Shown in pieces: positions 1-12,140 of a stretch of 64,000 bases of DNA. The notes beneath the pieces were generated by a model. That model was not told the DNA's origin. It saw only the letters and a list, made by a program, of their open reading frames with translations, and did not search any database. The translations under genes were made by a program, and so were the position numbers. This stretch comes from Tetmemena sp. SeJ-2015 (lineage: Eukaryota; Ciliophora; Spirotrichea; Sporadotrichida; Oxytrichidae). Within the stretch, counting starts at the first letter, position 1. Every line of letters begins with the position of its first letter. The stretch lies in the NCBI GenBank assembly GCA_027382625.1, contig JAJKFJ010022712.1:20437-84436 (forward strand), in the 5' to 3' direction.

Positions 1-974
1 CGGTGAGCTCCACTAATAAGAACAGCAGGCTCAATAAAATTAAAATATCATTTATAATTTCCTTACTATTATTGCTAATAAGATAGGGAGAAAGGAAGAT
101 TCTACCATATCGCTTTTCCAATGTCAGCCTGTTAAAATAATTGCTTCTTTTTAAATTGAGACTAATGAGAAAGGTGTTAGGATTGAATCTAGTTTATTAT
201 TTAATCCGAGATAACAAAGAGAAAGAGCGATGAAGACAAATCTACAGACAGGTTGAATAAAATATGTATGTTTGTTTTATTTAATTAAAATGAATTTACT
301 GTCTCCACCAAGTAAACTTCTGAATTAAGTTTCCAATCACACTGGAAAGAAATTTATAAAATTATTATTTAAAGTTGTTTAATTTGTGAAGCGCGTTATA
401 GAGAAAAGAATAAATAGCGCTTTTGAGTTGAACATCTCAGTGATGAAGATATATTTTATTGTTTTAAGTTTGCAATAAGAATGACCTTGAGAAGTTTCAT
501 ACCCTGCAAATGCCGAAAGCTCACAAGACAGGAGATACTTGCAAATGGAAAAATAGTGATAAATAATAATCTAACTTATTTTATCTTGCTTAGAAAGGAA
601 TAGAGATTTTGTAAAAGGAATTTGATATTGTCAACTTCATTAAGAAGGGAAGGATTGGAAAGTATATTTAAATTTAATTTGGAGAAGCGATTGGCGAGAT
701 AGCTCTAACTCCGCTTTAAAGACACCTTATTCCATATTTTAACAAAAATATACTCGCTCTTGATCAAATTATAAATATTCATAACACTAAAAACCATTCC
801 TTAAACAATTTATATGGTTTTAAAGTTTAAGAAAATAAGTTTTGCTTTTAAGAATTTTAATGCAATAAGTAAGTTTGATCAAAGTGGAGGGAATATAATG
901 AGACAAAAAACAACCACCAACATTAAACAAGTACTCAAGAAGACTATGAAGACTAAGAAATCTCAAATATAATG
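1..974 (+). CDS. FGFP-family membrane protein, 3' part only
   Basis: This is the C-terminal part of a member of the membrane protein family found five to six more times in the window; its 5' part lies left of the window. Read with TAA/TAG as Gln, ~385-450 gives RINSAFELNISVMK, ~470-550 gives a Cys-containing stretch (FIPCKCRKLTRQE), ~600-770 gives LQKEFDIVNFIKKGRI followed by LTPLQRHLIPYFN, and a basic tail (KQVLKKTMKTKKSQ) ends at TGA 972-974. The same blocks occur in the same order in genes A, B, C, D and E. Frame changes between blocks are best explained by short IESs. Function is unknown; the part seen is probably cytosolic because it is basic and hydrophilic. Membership in the family is clear; the exact MDS boundaries are not. 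Confidence 0.65.
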
Positions 975-1400
975 AGAATTTAATTAAAATTGGTGATTAG
1001 TTAAAATAATAAATGGAGAATTGCAAAAACGAGGCAATTGAAATGATTGATTTTACCCTGATCTGCTGCTTTTTCGAAACCTCATAAAAATTAATATGTG
1101 TTTCTTCTTTGTTCATCTTCATAGACCCTCTCAGTAGAGAGACATGATTAGCATACACTCATTCTACTTTAATATTTATTTCATCTAAATTTGTGACGCT
1201 TATAGCTCTGTACTGAGCGCTCCCACACAAAAGTTGCAAGTAAATAAAGTTCTTATAATTTGACACAGAATCGAATGGTCTAATTATTATTTAAATTTGA
1301 CACCCTTTAACTGCTTATTTATTCCATTTTAATTTAATAATTAAATTAATATAATTTTCTATTAAATTCTCAGCTATAATAAAGGAATCTTTTCTCAATT
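975..1400 (-). repeat. MITE-like dispersed repeat, copy 1
   Basis: Non-coding repeat that matches, in reverse orientation, the copies at 18330-18745 and 18770-19215. Shared landmarks include ACACAAAAGTTGCAAG, a block around GAATCGAATGGTCTAATTAT, and TTCTCAGCTATAAT near the right end. A segment close to AAATGGAGAATTGCAA lies near 1010-1030 in the opposite sense, so the unit has inverted ends. It sits directly downstream of the FGFP gene stop and fills the gap before the next gene. Confidence 0.6.
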
Positions 1401-1489
1401 AAGAGTTATTTAATTTGACTTACTCTCTTTAAATTTTTTGAGATCGATGAGCTTTGAACCAAAAATATTTAATTTTCTTTGTGAGTAGT

Positions 1490-4400
1490 ATGTTACCTCC
1501 AAGAAGACCTAGTAATTCGTAAAAAATCTACGTTTCTAATTCTCAATAAACTTTATAACCTATATTTGTAAGTTTCACTATAGATGGAAAAGATGATCTT
1601 CCAGCAGCAATTAGTAATAATTCTAGACGAGGTGAAGAGAGTAGAACTCCCGACAGTAACATAAATCTAAGCCATACTGACTTCACTCCCCTCTCCTACG
1701 ATGAAATTAAATAGACTTTGTTTGGTAAAAATCATTTTAATAGATTAATTATGACACAGCATTTTTAAGTAAATAGCAGGAAGCAATTATAAAGTAGAGC
1801 AAGCATCAAAACAAGGCGAGAAAGAACCACAAAAAGAAAGATATTGATAAATGAGAGCCTTAAATTTTAAGAGCTTGATTTAGCTCATATTTTAATCAAT
1901 AAGATATCTTCTTCCTCTAAATTAATCCTGTAGAATAAGCGATTACTATGAATAGGGATTTAAACTGTCATTTTTAAAATTGATTTTCATGCTATATTAA
2001 TTTAAAGCAAACACTTCAAATATATTTCTAGAATCCCATCAATGTTCCCACAATAAGGTTCACGATTTTTCAATTGCATTTTCAAATTAGGATAAAAGCA
2101 GAATATAATTCTGAGTAGTATTAAATAAAGGTAGAGAATTATTGATTAATAAAATGAATAGCAATTATCAAGAGCAGTCATAATTTACAGGAGGGTATTA
2201 CAGCTCTCCTTCCCTAGCATCCAAAGCTTTAGATAGTATTTAAGCTAAGTTGCAGTCTCAAAAATTCTATGACAAGATAGAAGCCATTGAAATAATTTCT
2301 CAATTGTTGACACGCTTTGCAGAGAAAAATAAATCTTCGAGCTCTCTATCAAGAAGTAAGACTGCTGACTCTTATGGAAAAAGTTCATCTCAAGGGTCCA
2401 CCGAAACTCAACTAAATCAAGATCTTAGCTCATTCTATTTTCTTTGAATTATTAATAAAATGATCTCCTTTTTTTATCATTCGATATTGACGCAGTGATG
2501 ATAAACTCTCTTATGATGAAAATTGCAGAGTTTTACAAAAGTCATGACACCAACAACAAACTCAGAGCGCACCTTTTAAAGGAGGTCATTGCAAAAAACC
2601 ACTCTGTGCTCGAGCAACATGTGTACAACAAAGAGGAGTTCACAAACAGACTAGCGCATCTTTTACAATCGAACGATGCTCAGTCCAGAATAATTTCCCT
2701 TTAAGTCTTTTCATGGCTCCCTTCTTTCCTGTGTAGTAGATTAGACATTCAGCACAAGATATTACTGATACTCACCACAACTTCAGATCCCTAGGAAAGA
2801 ATGGTCGCCAATCAAACTATAAGCAAGCTGAGCAAGGGATCAGAAGTTTTTGCTCAAAGCATTTTAAACAAGGTTGAAGAAGTAGTTGGAAGTGGTTAGT
2901 TTTCTCTAGAGACAAGTTCATGCTTCATTAGAGCTTTGCCTTTTGTACAAAATAAAATTTAAGTTTTTAATTGTATCTACCCACTATGAGAATGCGAAGT
3001 TCATCTTAAGAACTGTTAAGTCTTTGTTCTCAAAGATATGAAAATAAACACATCTTATTATTAGCTAATTATTAAAGATTGACTAGATCTATGGAACGGA
3101 ACTAGACTCTGACTTAATGCTGAGTCTAATCGAAGTCACTTATAAAGCTCCTTTAATTCTCTCAGATACTATATTTGATAATGAATTTTAATCTATGTTT
3201 TAATTACTGTAAACTTTCTGCTAGAAATTGATTGCTTTGAAGGCATAGAACTTTTATCAAGGAAGTTTCCTCTTCATATTACTCATATCTAATAACTTTC
3301 GAGCGTCCTTTAAAAGCAAGAGTCTTTCAAAAACGATAAGAACTTGCTGAATATAGTTCTGATTTAAAATAATTAAAATGAATTTTTGTGAACCAAAGGT
3401 TTTTGAACTGTCTTGCACTTGATGATTAATAAACACGGGAGAAATTGCTCACTGCTTCTCAATCAATAGATATTAATATGAAGGTTAAGCATGTTTAGCT
3501 GCTGCTGGACTCTTTTAAAAGACTAAGCAAGTTGCTTTTGAACTAGATATACTTTCTAATATCTAATAAGTCTCAGAGTAGCGAAGAAAAAGTTGATCTT
3601 CTTAGCTTCGAAATCAATCATCTCTCAATACTCTTTGTTGCATTTTTTGAATATGGAATCACGAAAACTTAGTAATTTCAAGCACAAATTAATTCAAATT
3701 GCAAGTTGCCTCAGCATATAAGAAAATTTATAAATGAAATTCATTAAGCTTTGCGACAATAAAGACGAATCAAAAAATATAATTCATACTTCCCTTTTTT
3801 GAGAAAAACCATGCTCAAAGTTGATTTCTATGAGGTAGTTTAAATAAAAATAAATCAAGAGGAAATACAGTCATAAATTCTCAATTTATAGATATGAATT
3901 CAATAAAAAGTAAAGGAATAAGAAAAAGAGATTAATAAAAGCTCTTAATCATGGAGGTTTTCACTACAGAAAGCTTTATTTTTGTTGGACCTACCATTAA
4001 CTCGGCTTCCCTATTCTTGGCCGATGCATCTTTTTTTTATCTGCTGATTGGGTACTATTTTAGCTTATTATTAGTTCTACCACTGATTTTGCTATTGATT
4101 AAGCTCTTCAGGACTAGATTAGATATATCCTCTATGGGAGTTGTTATAAATTCCGTTAATTATTTGAAATTATTAATGAAGGACTTAAATTCAAATCCCA
4201 CTACCATAATCAGGACTCCAACAGTCACTTCTTCAACTCTTCATATTAATGTTCCGATTTATTTTAGATTCTTAGGTATAGTGCGAGGATTTAAGCCTTA
4301 AGAAGATTATGTCGAAGATAAAATTATTCTCATAAAAAATTTCTTTAACTTACTTGAGACTCTGCCAGAATACTTTATTGAAAAGCTTCTAAAAGAGCTT

Positions 4401-5782
4401 ATATTAAATAGGAAACGTCTTTAGATATTGGAAACTCATTTCATTAGGATATTTTTTAGGAAGAAATTGGATTTAGGCTTAATGCATATGACCCTTCAAA
4501 ACCTAATGGGTAAATTTTCTAATGAGCGCACTTTTATTCTAGAGTACATTAGATTGGTTGCAGACTTCATAAAACTAATAGAAGAGCTAAAAAAATTTAT
4601 TGTGAGAAAGGAAGGGGACTTTTATATAAAATTCTATCCAATCAAAATAAGCATATTAAAAAATACAGATTTATTAACATGAACTTTTCTGTGACGATAT
4701 ATAATTACAAGGACAAATTTTATAATGATAAATCGTTTGCATCTTTGCTGTTGAAATTTCAATCTTGCACCTTCAAAGCAGCTGAAGTCCTCTCTTAGTA
4801 TGACATCTAAGGCAAGGATATACTTGAGGCAAGAGATATTGTATAAGGTGACAGCACAAGTGAGCCTTACAGATTTTTCTTCATTTATCAGTGGCTAGCT
4901 ATTGTGGAAGGAATAGTCTAATTAGAGGATCTAAAATTGAACTTATCGCAATTGAAAGCAAAAGCTAGTTTAATTATTCTTAAATATTATCTTTGTAAAG
5001 TGGGAGAAAGTAAAGAAGCTTGGGTAATTGAGCAAGAGTTTAATTAAATCAAGCTTCAGCATTTGAAAGATCTGAACAGTCAGATTCGAAACTTAGAGAA
5101 GATACAGGGATTCGATCTCATAGAGAAGATTGAATTCTATTTGTTTGAAGAAGAATTAAGAACTTTTGTTTTCGAGTTGAGAGAAGAGCTCTTCTATCTT
5201 ATGCCTCCTCCTTATATCATAATCTCACCCATACTCACTCAAGAAATGTTTTAACCCAAAAATCAATAATAGAGGTAAAATAATATGATTCAGGATGAGA
5301 TATAAGTTCAAAGGGATCAAGATTTCTTATTAGATGTGAAGCTTCAACTTTCAAACTGCTCTTCAAAAGTGAAACAGAAACTCGATCTATGCAAATTTGA
5401 CTGGTCAATCATTTTGAATCATGCTTCGCATTTCAACATCAAGTCTTCAGAGGTCATATCTCTCCACAGAAAGATAATTTCTTTGAAGAAGGAAAATGAT
5501 TATAGCAGCGAGACAGATTCAGATTTAGAAAGTGATAGCTCAACTGTCTACCATTTAGATCAAAGGAGTTAATAGCCTGCGAAAAGCTTGAAGTCTCAGA
5601 ATCAATTTGGCTAGAGATCATTTGGATAATTTTCTGGAAGTAAAGAGCATGAAGTTTAGCTTCTTTTGAGATTTCCTACTGTAGGCTAATACTTATTAAG
5701 GCTAGAAGCTACTCTAATTAATAATCAGACCTAAGTAATTGGAATTGAAACTTTAAAGCACCTTAAGTTTAAAGTTTATTGA
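1490..5782 (+). CDS. Integrator subunit 7-like protein (IES-interrupted)
   Basis: A large gene in several in-order segments. It starts at ATG 1490 (MLPPRRPSNS) and stays open to TGA 1949-1951 with TAA/TAG as Gln. It resumes at ~2150-2430, 2482-2980, ~2985-3050, ~3090-3360, ~3480-3900, 3951-4682 and 4684-5782. The segment after 2482 (MINSLMMKIAEFYKSHD ... LAHLLQSNDAQSRI) looks like the HEAT-type N-terminal region of Integrator subunit 7. The last 366-codon segment carries LMPPPYIIISP, similar in place to the conserved Pro-Pro-aromatic motif near the INTS7 C-terminus. INTS7 is a scaffold subunit of the nuclear Integrator complex, which cleaves snRNA and other nascent transcripts. One IES with pointer CATTC is clear; others are inferred from frame breaks. 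The family assignment is by memory of motifs, so an unrelated HEAT-repeat protein is possible. Confidence 0.45.
2431..2477 (+). other. IES, pointer CATTC, in the INTS7-like gene
   Basis: CATTC occurs at 2431-2435 and again at 2478-2482. Removing one copy and the 42 AT-rich bases between them joins ...SS to FDIDAVMINS in frame, whereas reading through hits TGA at ~2446. This is typical of a spirotrich internal eliminated sequence. Confidence 0.7.
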
Positions 5783-5839
5783 AATTATAGCTTGATACTA
5801 GAATTTTAAATTGTTTTCTTAATTAAAATCGTGATGTAA

Positions 5840-8830
5840 TGTTTTAATGCGACAATTATATGCTTTATCTTCAATTGTTTAATTTAATAGAGTAAGATAA
5901 ATGTGAATACTTCATAATAGCTGCTTTTCTCATCAGGCCCACTACTTTTATTTGAGCTTATTTTAAACATCTATTTAACTATGGCTTCTTTGGTTTTCCC
6001 TTTTGCGTCTATTTACGGGGCTTGGCTGGCATGGCTCTTAATTATTATTTCTCTCTACGACAGCGCTAATGAAATCCTTGATATTGAAGGGTGAACTAAT
6101 TTTAGGCCTCACCACGTTCTTAAGTATTGAAGAGTGTCTACTTTAAAGGTGATTTTAGAAGGTTGCTCCCTAAGTAGAAATGGAAGAACCAGCTCGAGTT
6201 TAAGGGGAAGTTATTCTTTCAAGCGGAGAGAAAATGTTAATACTTCTCAAGTCATGAGAGGGAGAGGAAATTCTCTATTCTTTATGAAGTTGTCTTTATT
6301 ATGTAGACGCCTCTTAGAAGACGCCTAAATTATTTTTTTTAATTAGAGAGTTGATTGGAGGAGGGGTCAAACTACTATTGCAGATTGGAGGTCTTAACTT
6401 TTCTTCTCTTTTCCACTAATCCTCAAAAATAATAATAATCCAGCTCTCTTCCTCTTTTCTATTAAAAATAGACGATGGGCTTTCGCGGTGACGTGGCACA
6501 ACTGATCAAGGAGTTACGCCTGTGAATTACTTTAAATCGATTAAGTATTATATGCCCGTTAGGGATGCTTAATTCCTAATAATTTAAATCTATTAAAAAT
6601 AGAAAGAATATTACTTGACTCTCAAGATCTCTATCACCAGTATTTGAGTTTGGAATCTGAGAAATTATTTTCCCTTTTTTATTTTGAGCTACTTCCTCAA
6701 TAAATTCTTATCTTTATTCAAGCCTAGTCGCTAAGTTTTGTCTCTCGAGCTTGTCGTGTTAAATTTATTAAAAATATTGTTCGCTGGAGTTTTTCAATAT
6801 TACTGTGCTGCTTTACTCTTTATTTGTTGACTCTCCGTCTTTGTACTTAGGTATTTTTGAAGGAATTTTTTGCTACTAGAAGTATTTGTAGTCTGGTTCA
6901 AATGGAATTATTTTTGGATGAGAGGCTTCATACTCTTCCTTGGCTGCTGTATGAGAGAAAAATATTAATATGAGTGAGTTCAAAGATCTTCATTTTCTTC
7001 AAAAGCTTCCTATTGATTAATATAGAATAAGAGAATAAGAAAATTATATTCTTTATTGATTTCGCAGTCCTCCCCCATCAATCTTATAAAATAAAAGCTT
7101 TAACTTTCTAGATCGTTATTAAAAAAAAACAAACAATGAATAATTTTTGCAATTATATTTTAATTAATTTAATAGTCATAGCTTCTTTCTCGTACTCTAC
7201 ACATCTATTCTTAAATAACATACTTTGGTGAGCAAGAATTTTGCTTTAATAGGGAGGCACTTCTATCAAGCCGCTAGCTGGCTGCATTATTTTCATTTTA
7301 GCCGAGGAATCTATCTGACTGGAATTCTTTCAAAATCTTTCGCTGATAAAGATATAAATAACTATATTTTTTTATCTTATGGGCTGATACTTTTTTAGGA
7401 GAAGTTTCTTTAGGGATTTTGTATCTCTTACTGACTTTATAACCTTCACTACATCAAATAAAATACATTAGTGATACAAAAATAAGATAATTCATCAGCA
7501 CTTCGGAGGTATCGTTCTATAGCTTAGTTGTATAAAGCACAGAATAAATTCTTTAATTTTTCAATATTTTGGACATTAAGTTTATGTACTACTCATCTTT
7601 CTATCCCTCAAATAAATATTTTAAATAATTGAATTATAATAAACCATAATTTTCTGATATTTTTTATTTGTTGAATACTGTTTTTTGAGACAGAGGAAGC
7701 TCTTGAGAAAGTGAGAGCAGTATCTTTTCCCAATAGTGAAGTTAGGCGTGATCCTACTTTCGAAGAAACTTATTATCTTATCTGTCTGCAGGCCATGCTT
7801 GTTGGGAGATTGCTATTTTTTAATATTTTTTAGGGGTGAGTAAATTTTATTAGAGGGAGATGAGAAACTTAATCTAATAAATAAAATAAAAATTCCTTAT
7901 TCACTTAAATAATTTAGTAATCCTCTTGACAAAAGCAAATTAGTTTTTGAGCTGTTCAAGTCTGCTTCGTTATTGGAAAATGTCTGCTCGTTTTCACCTC
8001 CTTCCATAAGCTGAAATGGGATTATTGGCTCTATCTAGCTTTAATATTTTACGTTTTGAGGATATCCTCCTCTCTAATTGAGCTAAATTTTACTGTCAAT
8101 ATTCTTCAGATTTTACTATTGGCTCACTATGTAAAACAAAATAGGATAATAATAATGCATTGAAAAGAAATAAATTTTACTTTGAGGTGCTTATTTGATT
8201 ATATATTAGAATGAGAATAAAATTCGAGATATAGAAGTTATAATTTAATAAGTTTATGGGCCTGTCTTTTCATTTTCCTGATATACTAATTATTGTCGAT
8301 TCATCAATTTTATTTCATTTTTCTACCCATTATTGTTGTTGTTTAAAATGCTTAAAGATTATTTATTTATCAAAAAGACAATACTATGGTGATAAATATG
8401 CATACTTATTTATTAAAAGAATTATTTTCCCATTAAATCTCTAATATTTAATTTAATGTAAAGAGTAAGAATATGAATACAAAGATAAAATTATATTTTA
8501 GCGATAGTAGCAATCTGATTAGAGCTTATATTATTGAATTGCTTGAGAGTTTGTAATTTGATCTACTTCTGAACTTTAAATATCTTCTTAAATAGTGATT
8601 GGTAATAAAATGGCTTGGAAGCAAATTTACACAAGTACCTAGTCACTATAATCAGGATGTTAGCAAAGCCTCCACACTAAACCAAAATGTCGACCAGACT
8701 CACCATCTCCCTCGTTATGAATATCTCTTGCTAGGCCTGATAAATATTTATCTAGAACATCTCGAAAAGAGAAAAAAAAATATATCCATTATATTTATCA
8801 TGTTCTCTTTATAATAAGAGAAGGCTGAAT
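5840..8830 (+). CDS. Multi-pass membrane protein (IES-interrupted), unrecognised
   Basis: A chain of hydrophobic reading segments on the plus strand. ~5888-6094 gives LLLFELILNIYLT then FPFASIYGAWLAWLLIII. ~6895-6955 gives FWMRGFILFLGCCMREK. ~7218-7432 contains NFALIGRHFYQAASWLHYF. ~7690-7837 contains EETYYLICLQAMLVGR. ~7977-8161 contains WDYWLYLALIFYVLRIS. ~8256-8460 and ~8590-8830 end the chain, the last with EYLLLGLINIYLEHLEK. Each ends in TGA or a frame break and is followed by AT-rich DNA, as expected for MDSs separated by IESs. A repeated TATTGAAG at 6082-6089 and 6125-6132 could be one pointer, but the joined frame soon stops. At least five TM segments are likely. The start is uncertain (ATG near 5840 or within 5885-5985), and I do not recognise the family. 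Confidence 0.45.
6095..6890. other. Weak or non-coding stretch inside the multi-pass gene
   Basis: 6134-6502 is open on the plus strand in the ciliate code, but its composition (Ser/Arg-rich, then AT-rich) is not convincing and no partner in the window supports it. 6503-6890 holds no clear coding segment. It may be a long IES or poorly conserved coding sequence. Confidence 0.3.
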
Positions 8831-9525
8831 AACTCCGGGAGTGTTGTCCATAGTGTTTAAACTGTAAAATTCATACTATTCCTCAAATAAATTAGCACAC
8901 TGAAACAATTTAAAGCTAATTAAATTGAAAATACTTAGTAGAGAATAGACTCGATATCCAATTGTCATGAGTGTTCACATAATTTTTTTGGACTGTCATG
9001 ATCTTCGTCACTGACTTTGTCAGGTCGAAGTTAATCAATATGAAATAATTAAACATATCGATTATAAGTTATTGAACTGTTGCTTGATTTCATATTTGAT
9101 GGGAGATTTATCGAACTCCACTTCGTCGAAGTAGGAGTTTAAATATCCAACTGTGATTGCTTAAATGAGAAAAATATTTAAACTTTATCTATGCTGTAAA
9201 TTAGAGAGCGCTTTGAATTTCTTCCATGGACTTGCAGACTACTGAGGAAGTTGAGGAGTTCTAGCAAGGGAAAACTCTCACTCTAAAATTAATTAAGATA
9301 CAAAACATATTATGATCTTAGCATTCTCTTATTGGAACTTTCTACTTTCCCGAGCAGTTGCATAGTGAAGTTTGTAGGGCAATACCACCCAGGCTTATTA
9401 TAGGTCAAATACAATAAGGTTATCGTGGATTGGTAGTATTTAAAATTGATAGTTTTTGTTACCTTTGTCAACAGCTGTATAGGAGTTTAATTTAGATCAT
9501 AATATAATTTATTAAATTTCTAAAA
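8831..9525. other. AT-rich intergenic region
   Basis: No reading frame, repeat or RNA gene could be supported on either strand. Confidence 0.4.
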
Positions 9526-10098
9526 ATGAAAGAAAAAGCTATAGGATGGAATTGGAGAAGCAATCTCACTAAAGGAACTGGAACCATTTATGATAACAAG
9601 TTGAAGTAAGTAAACCTTTATTATTAGACAATAATTATGATGATTAGTTTTGAGTTTAGCTCATTTTTAGGACTTTCTATAACACTTTCATAGGCTGGTC
9701 ATGAGACTTTAAGAAAGATGATTTGCTGCACTAAAATCATTTTAGTGCTTCATACTTACAGCACCTGACTACTATTCATGATGGCAAGACTGTAGCAAAG
9801 TAGATTATCACTTCAAAGCAGAGATGAGTGTAAGTATTCTTTAGATGCTATCACTTTTCTTATTAAATGCTTGTAGGGTTTGAAAGGCGAGAAGGAGCAA
9901 CAAACACAATAAGACAGAGGAAATAAAAGCAATAAAAATTAAAGCACTATTTAGACTAAGGACGAGAGTAATGCGAATACAAAATAAGAGTCAGCGCAAA
10001 TAATTATGCATATCTGTATATTTATGAAGTGCATTTACCAAATCACCTCATTGTATTTTACCTATATTGATGGAAAAATATGCAAAGATATTTTTTGA
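9526..10098 (+). CDS. Small hypothetical protein with a spliceosomal intron
   Basis: Starts at ATG 9526 (MKEKAIGWNWRSNLTKGTG). A canonical GTAAGT...TTTTAG intron spans 9606-9670; joining the exons gives LKTFYNTFIGWS, then an in-frame TGA at 9702-9704, then DFKKDDLLHQNHFSASYLQ and TTIHDGKTVAKQ. A second GT-AG intron probably lies at ~9830-9878, after which a Gln/Asn/Lys/Glu-rich tail (GLKGEKEQQTQQDRGNK...) runs to TGA 10096-10098. The in-frame TGA is odd, because the coding character continues in the same frame on both sides of it. The 3' end faces the minus-strand FGFP fragment. No family was recognised. Confidence 0.45.
9606..9670 (+). other. Spliceosomal intron (GTAAGT...TTTTAG)
   Basis: A 65-base AT-rich intervening sequence with consensus donor GTAAGT and acceptor TTTTAG inside the gene starting at 9526. 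It has no flanking direct repeat, which separates it from the IESs in neighbouring genes. Confidence 0.55.
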
Positions 10099-10212
10099 AA
10101 CTTATCCTCTATTTGTAAAGATAAAAACATTTACAAATAATGCCAAGATTAGACATTTACGAGGTGAGCGAAAGGAATCTATCGTCTGTGCAGCTAGCGA
10201 GAGGATAAGGGA

Positions 10213-10825
10213 CTATTGTTCTTTATACTGTATAAGAGCCTTTTCCATAATAAAAATATTATGAAAAAATGTTCCATCTGAAACATATTTCATATCTTGG
10301 TAGTCAATGTTAAAAGAGAGGTAACTCTGCATGTTACTCTTGATGTCACTGTGATTTTTTCCATCATAAAATTGTATACCCACAGCTATGTCAAAATTTT
10401 CGGTGGTCAAATTGAACGTGCTCAAGTTCTCCAAAGTAAATAGAGAAGATTACAGATATATTTAAACTAAAGTTGAATACTGGTTTCGCTAAACTATCTT
10501 TGCCTACTTCTCGATATTTATCTCATATATTTATACAGAATACTGCTTTCACACTTCTATTCTTGCAATAATATTCTGGAAATTTTGAAATATAAATATT
10601 TTGGTTATAAAATATATATTTTATTTTTGGCATAAGTATATTAAGGTATGAGTTGATAATATTGTTAGCGAGGACCATGATGAAAACAATGATTCCAAGC
10701 CTGGATAAAATGGTGACAAAGCCTCCAAAGACTGTCTAGTAATTTGACTAACCTTGGTACTCTAGAGTGATTGGGTAGCCATATAGGTCTGCCTTTCTCA
10801 CTAACTATCTCACCTTCTTAAGCAT
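10213..10825 (-). pseudogene. Diverged FGFP-family gene fragment
   Basis: Minus strand, ATG at 10825-10823. The first segment reads MLKKVRQLVRKADLYGYPIT, then SNYQTVFGGFVTILSRLG and a TM stretch, matching position by position the pre-TM motif, Gly-Gly and TM1 of the FGFP genes. After an AT-rich gap (about 10440-10640, probable IES) a second segment at 10434-10213 gives LTTENFDIAVGIQFYDGKN, equivalent to LEDFDYAVELVYRGTN of gene B. I found no ectodomain Cys motifs or second TM segment further downstream, so it seems truncated, or its remaining MDSs are elsewhere. It is the most diverged copy in the window and is head-to-head with gene A. Confidence 0.55.
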
Positions 10826-10921
10826 TATAAATCATTATTTTTAAAAAGGATGATCTCAGAAATATTCTATTTTATAATTTCTTTAAGGAAATTGAAATTT
10901 TTATAAAATAGAAGTATTCTT

Positions 10922-12140
<1,219 letters not shown>

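Noticed and set aside
10067..10263. Plus-strand ORF of 65 codons
   Set aside because: Its right part is antisense to the FGFP fragment on the minus strand, which is supported by paralogues; the left part runs past the stop of the preceding small gene.
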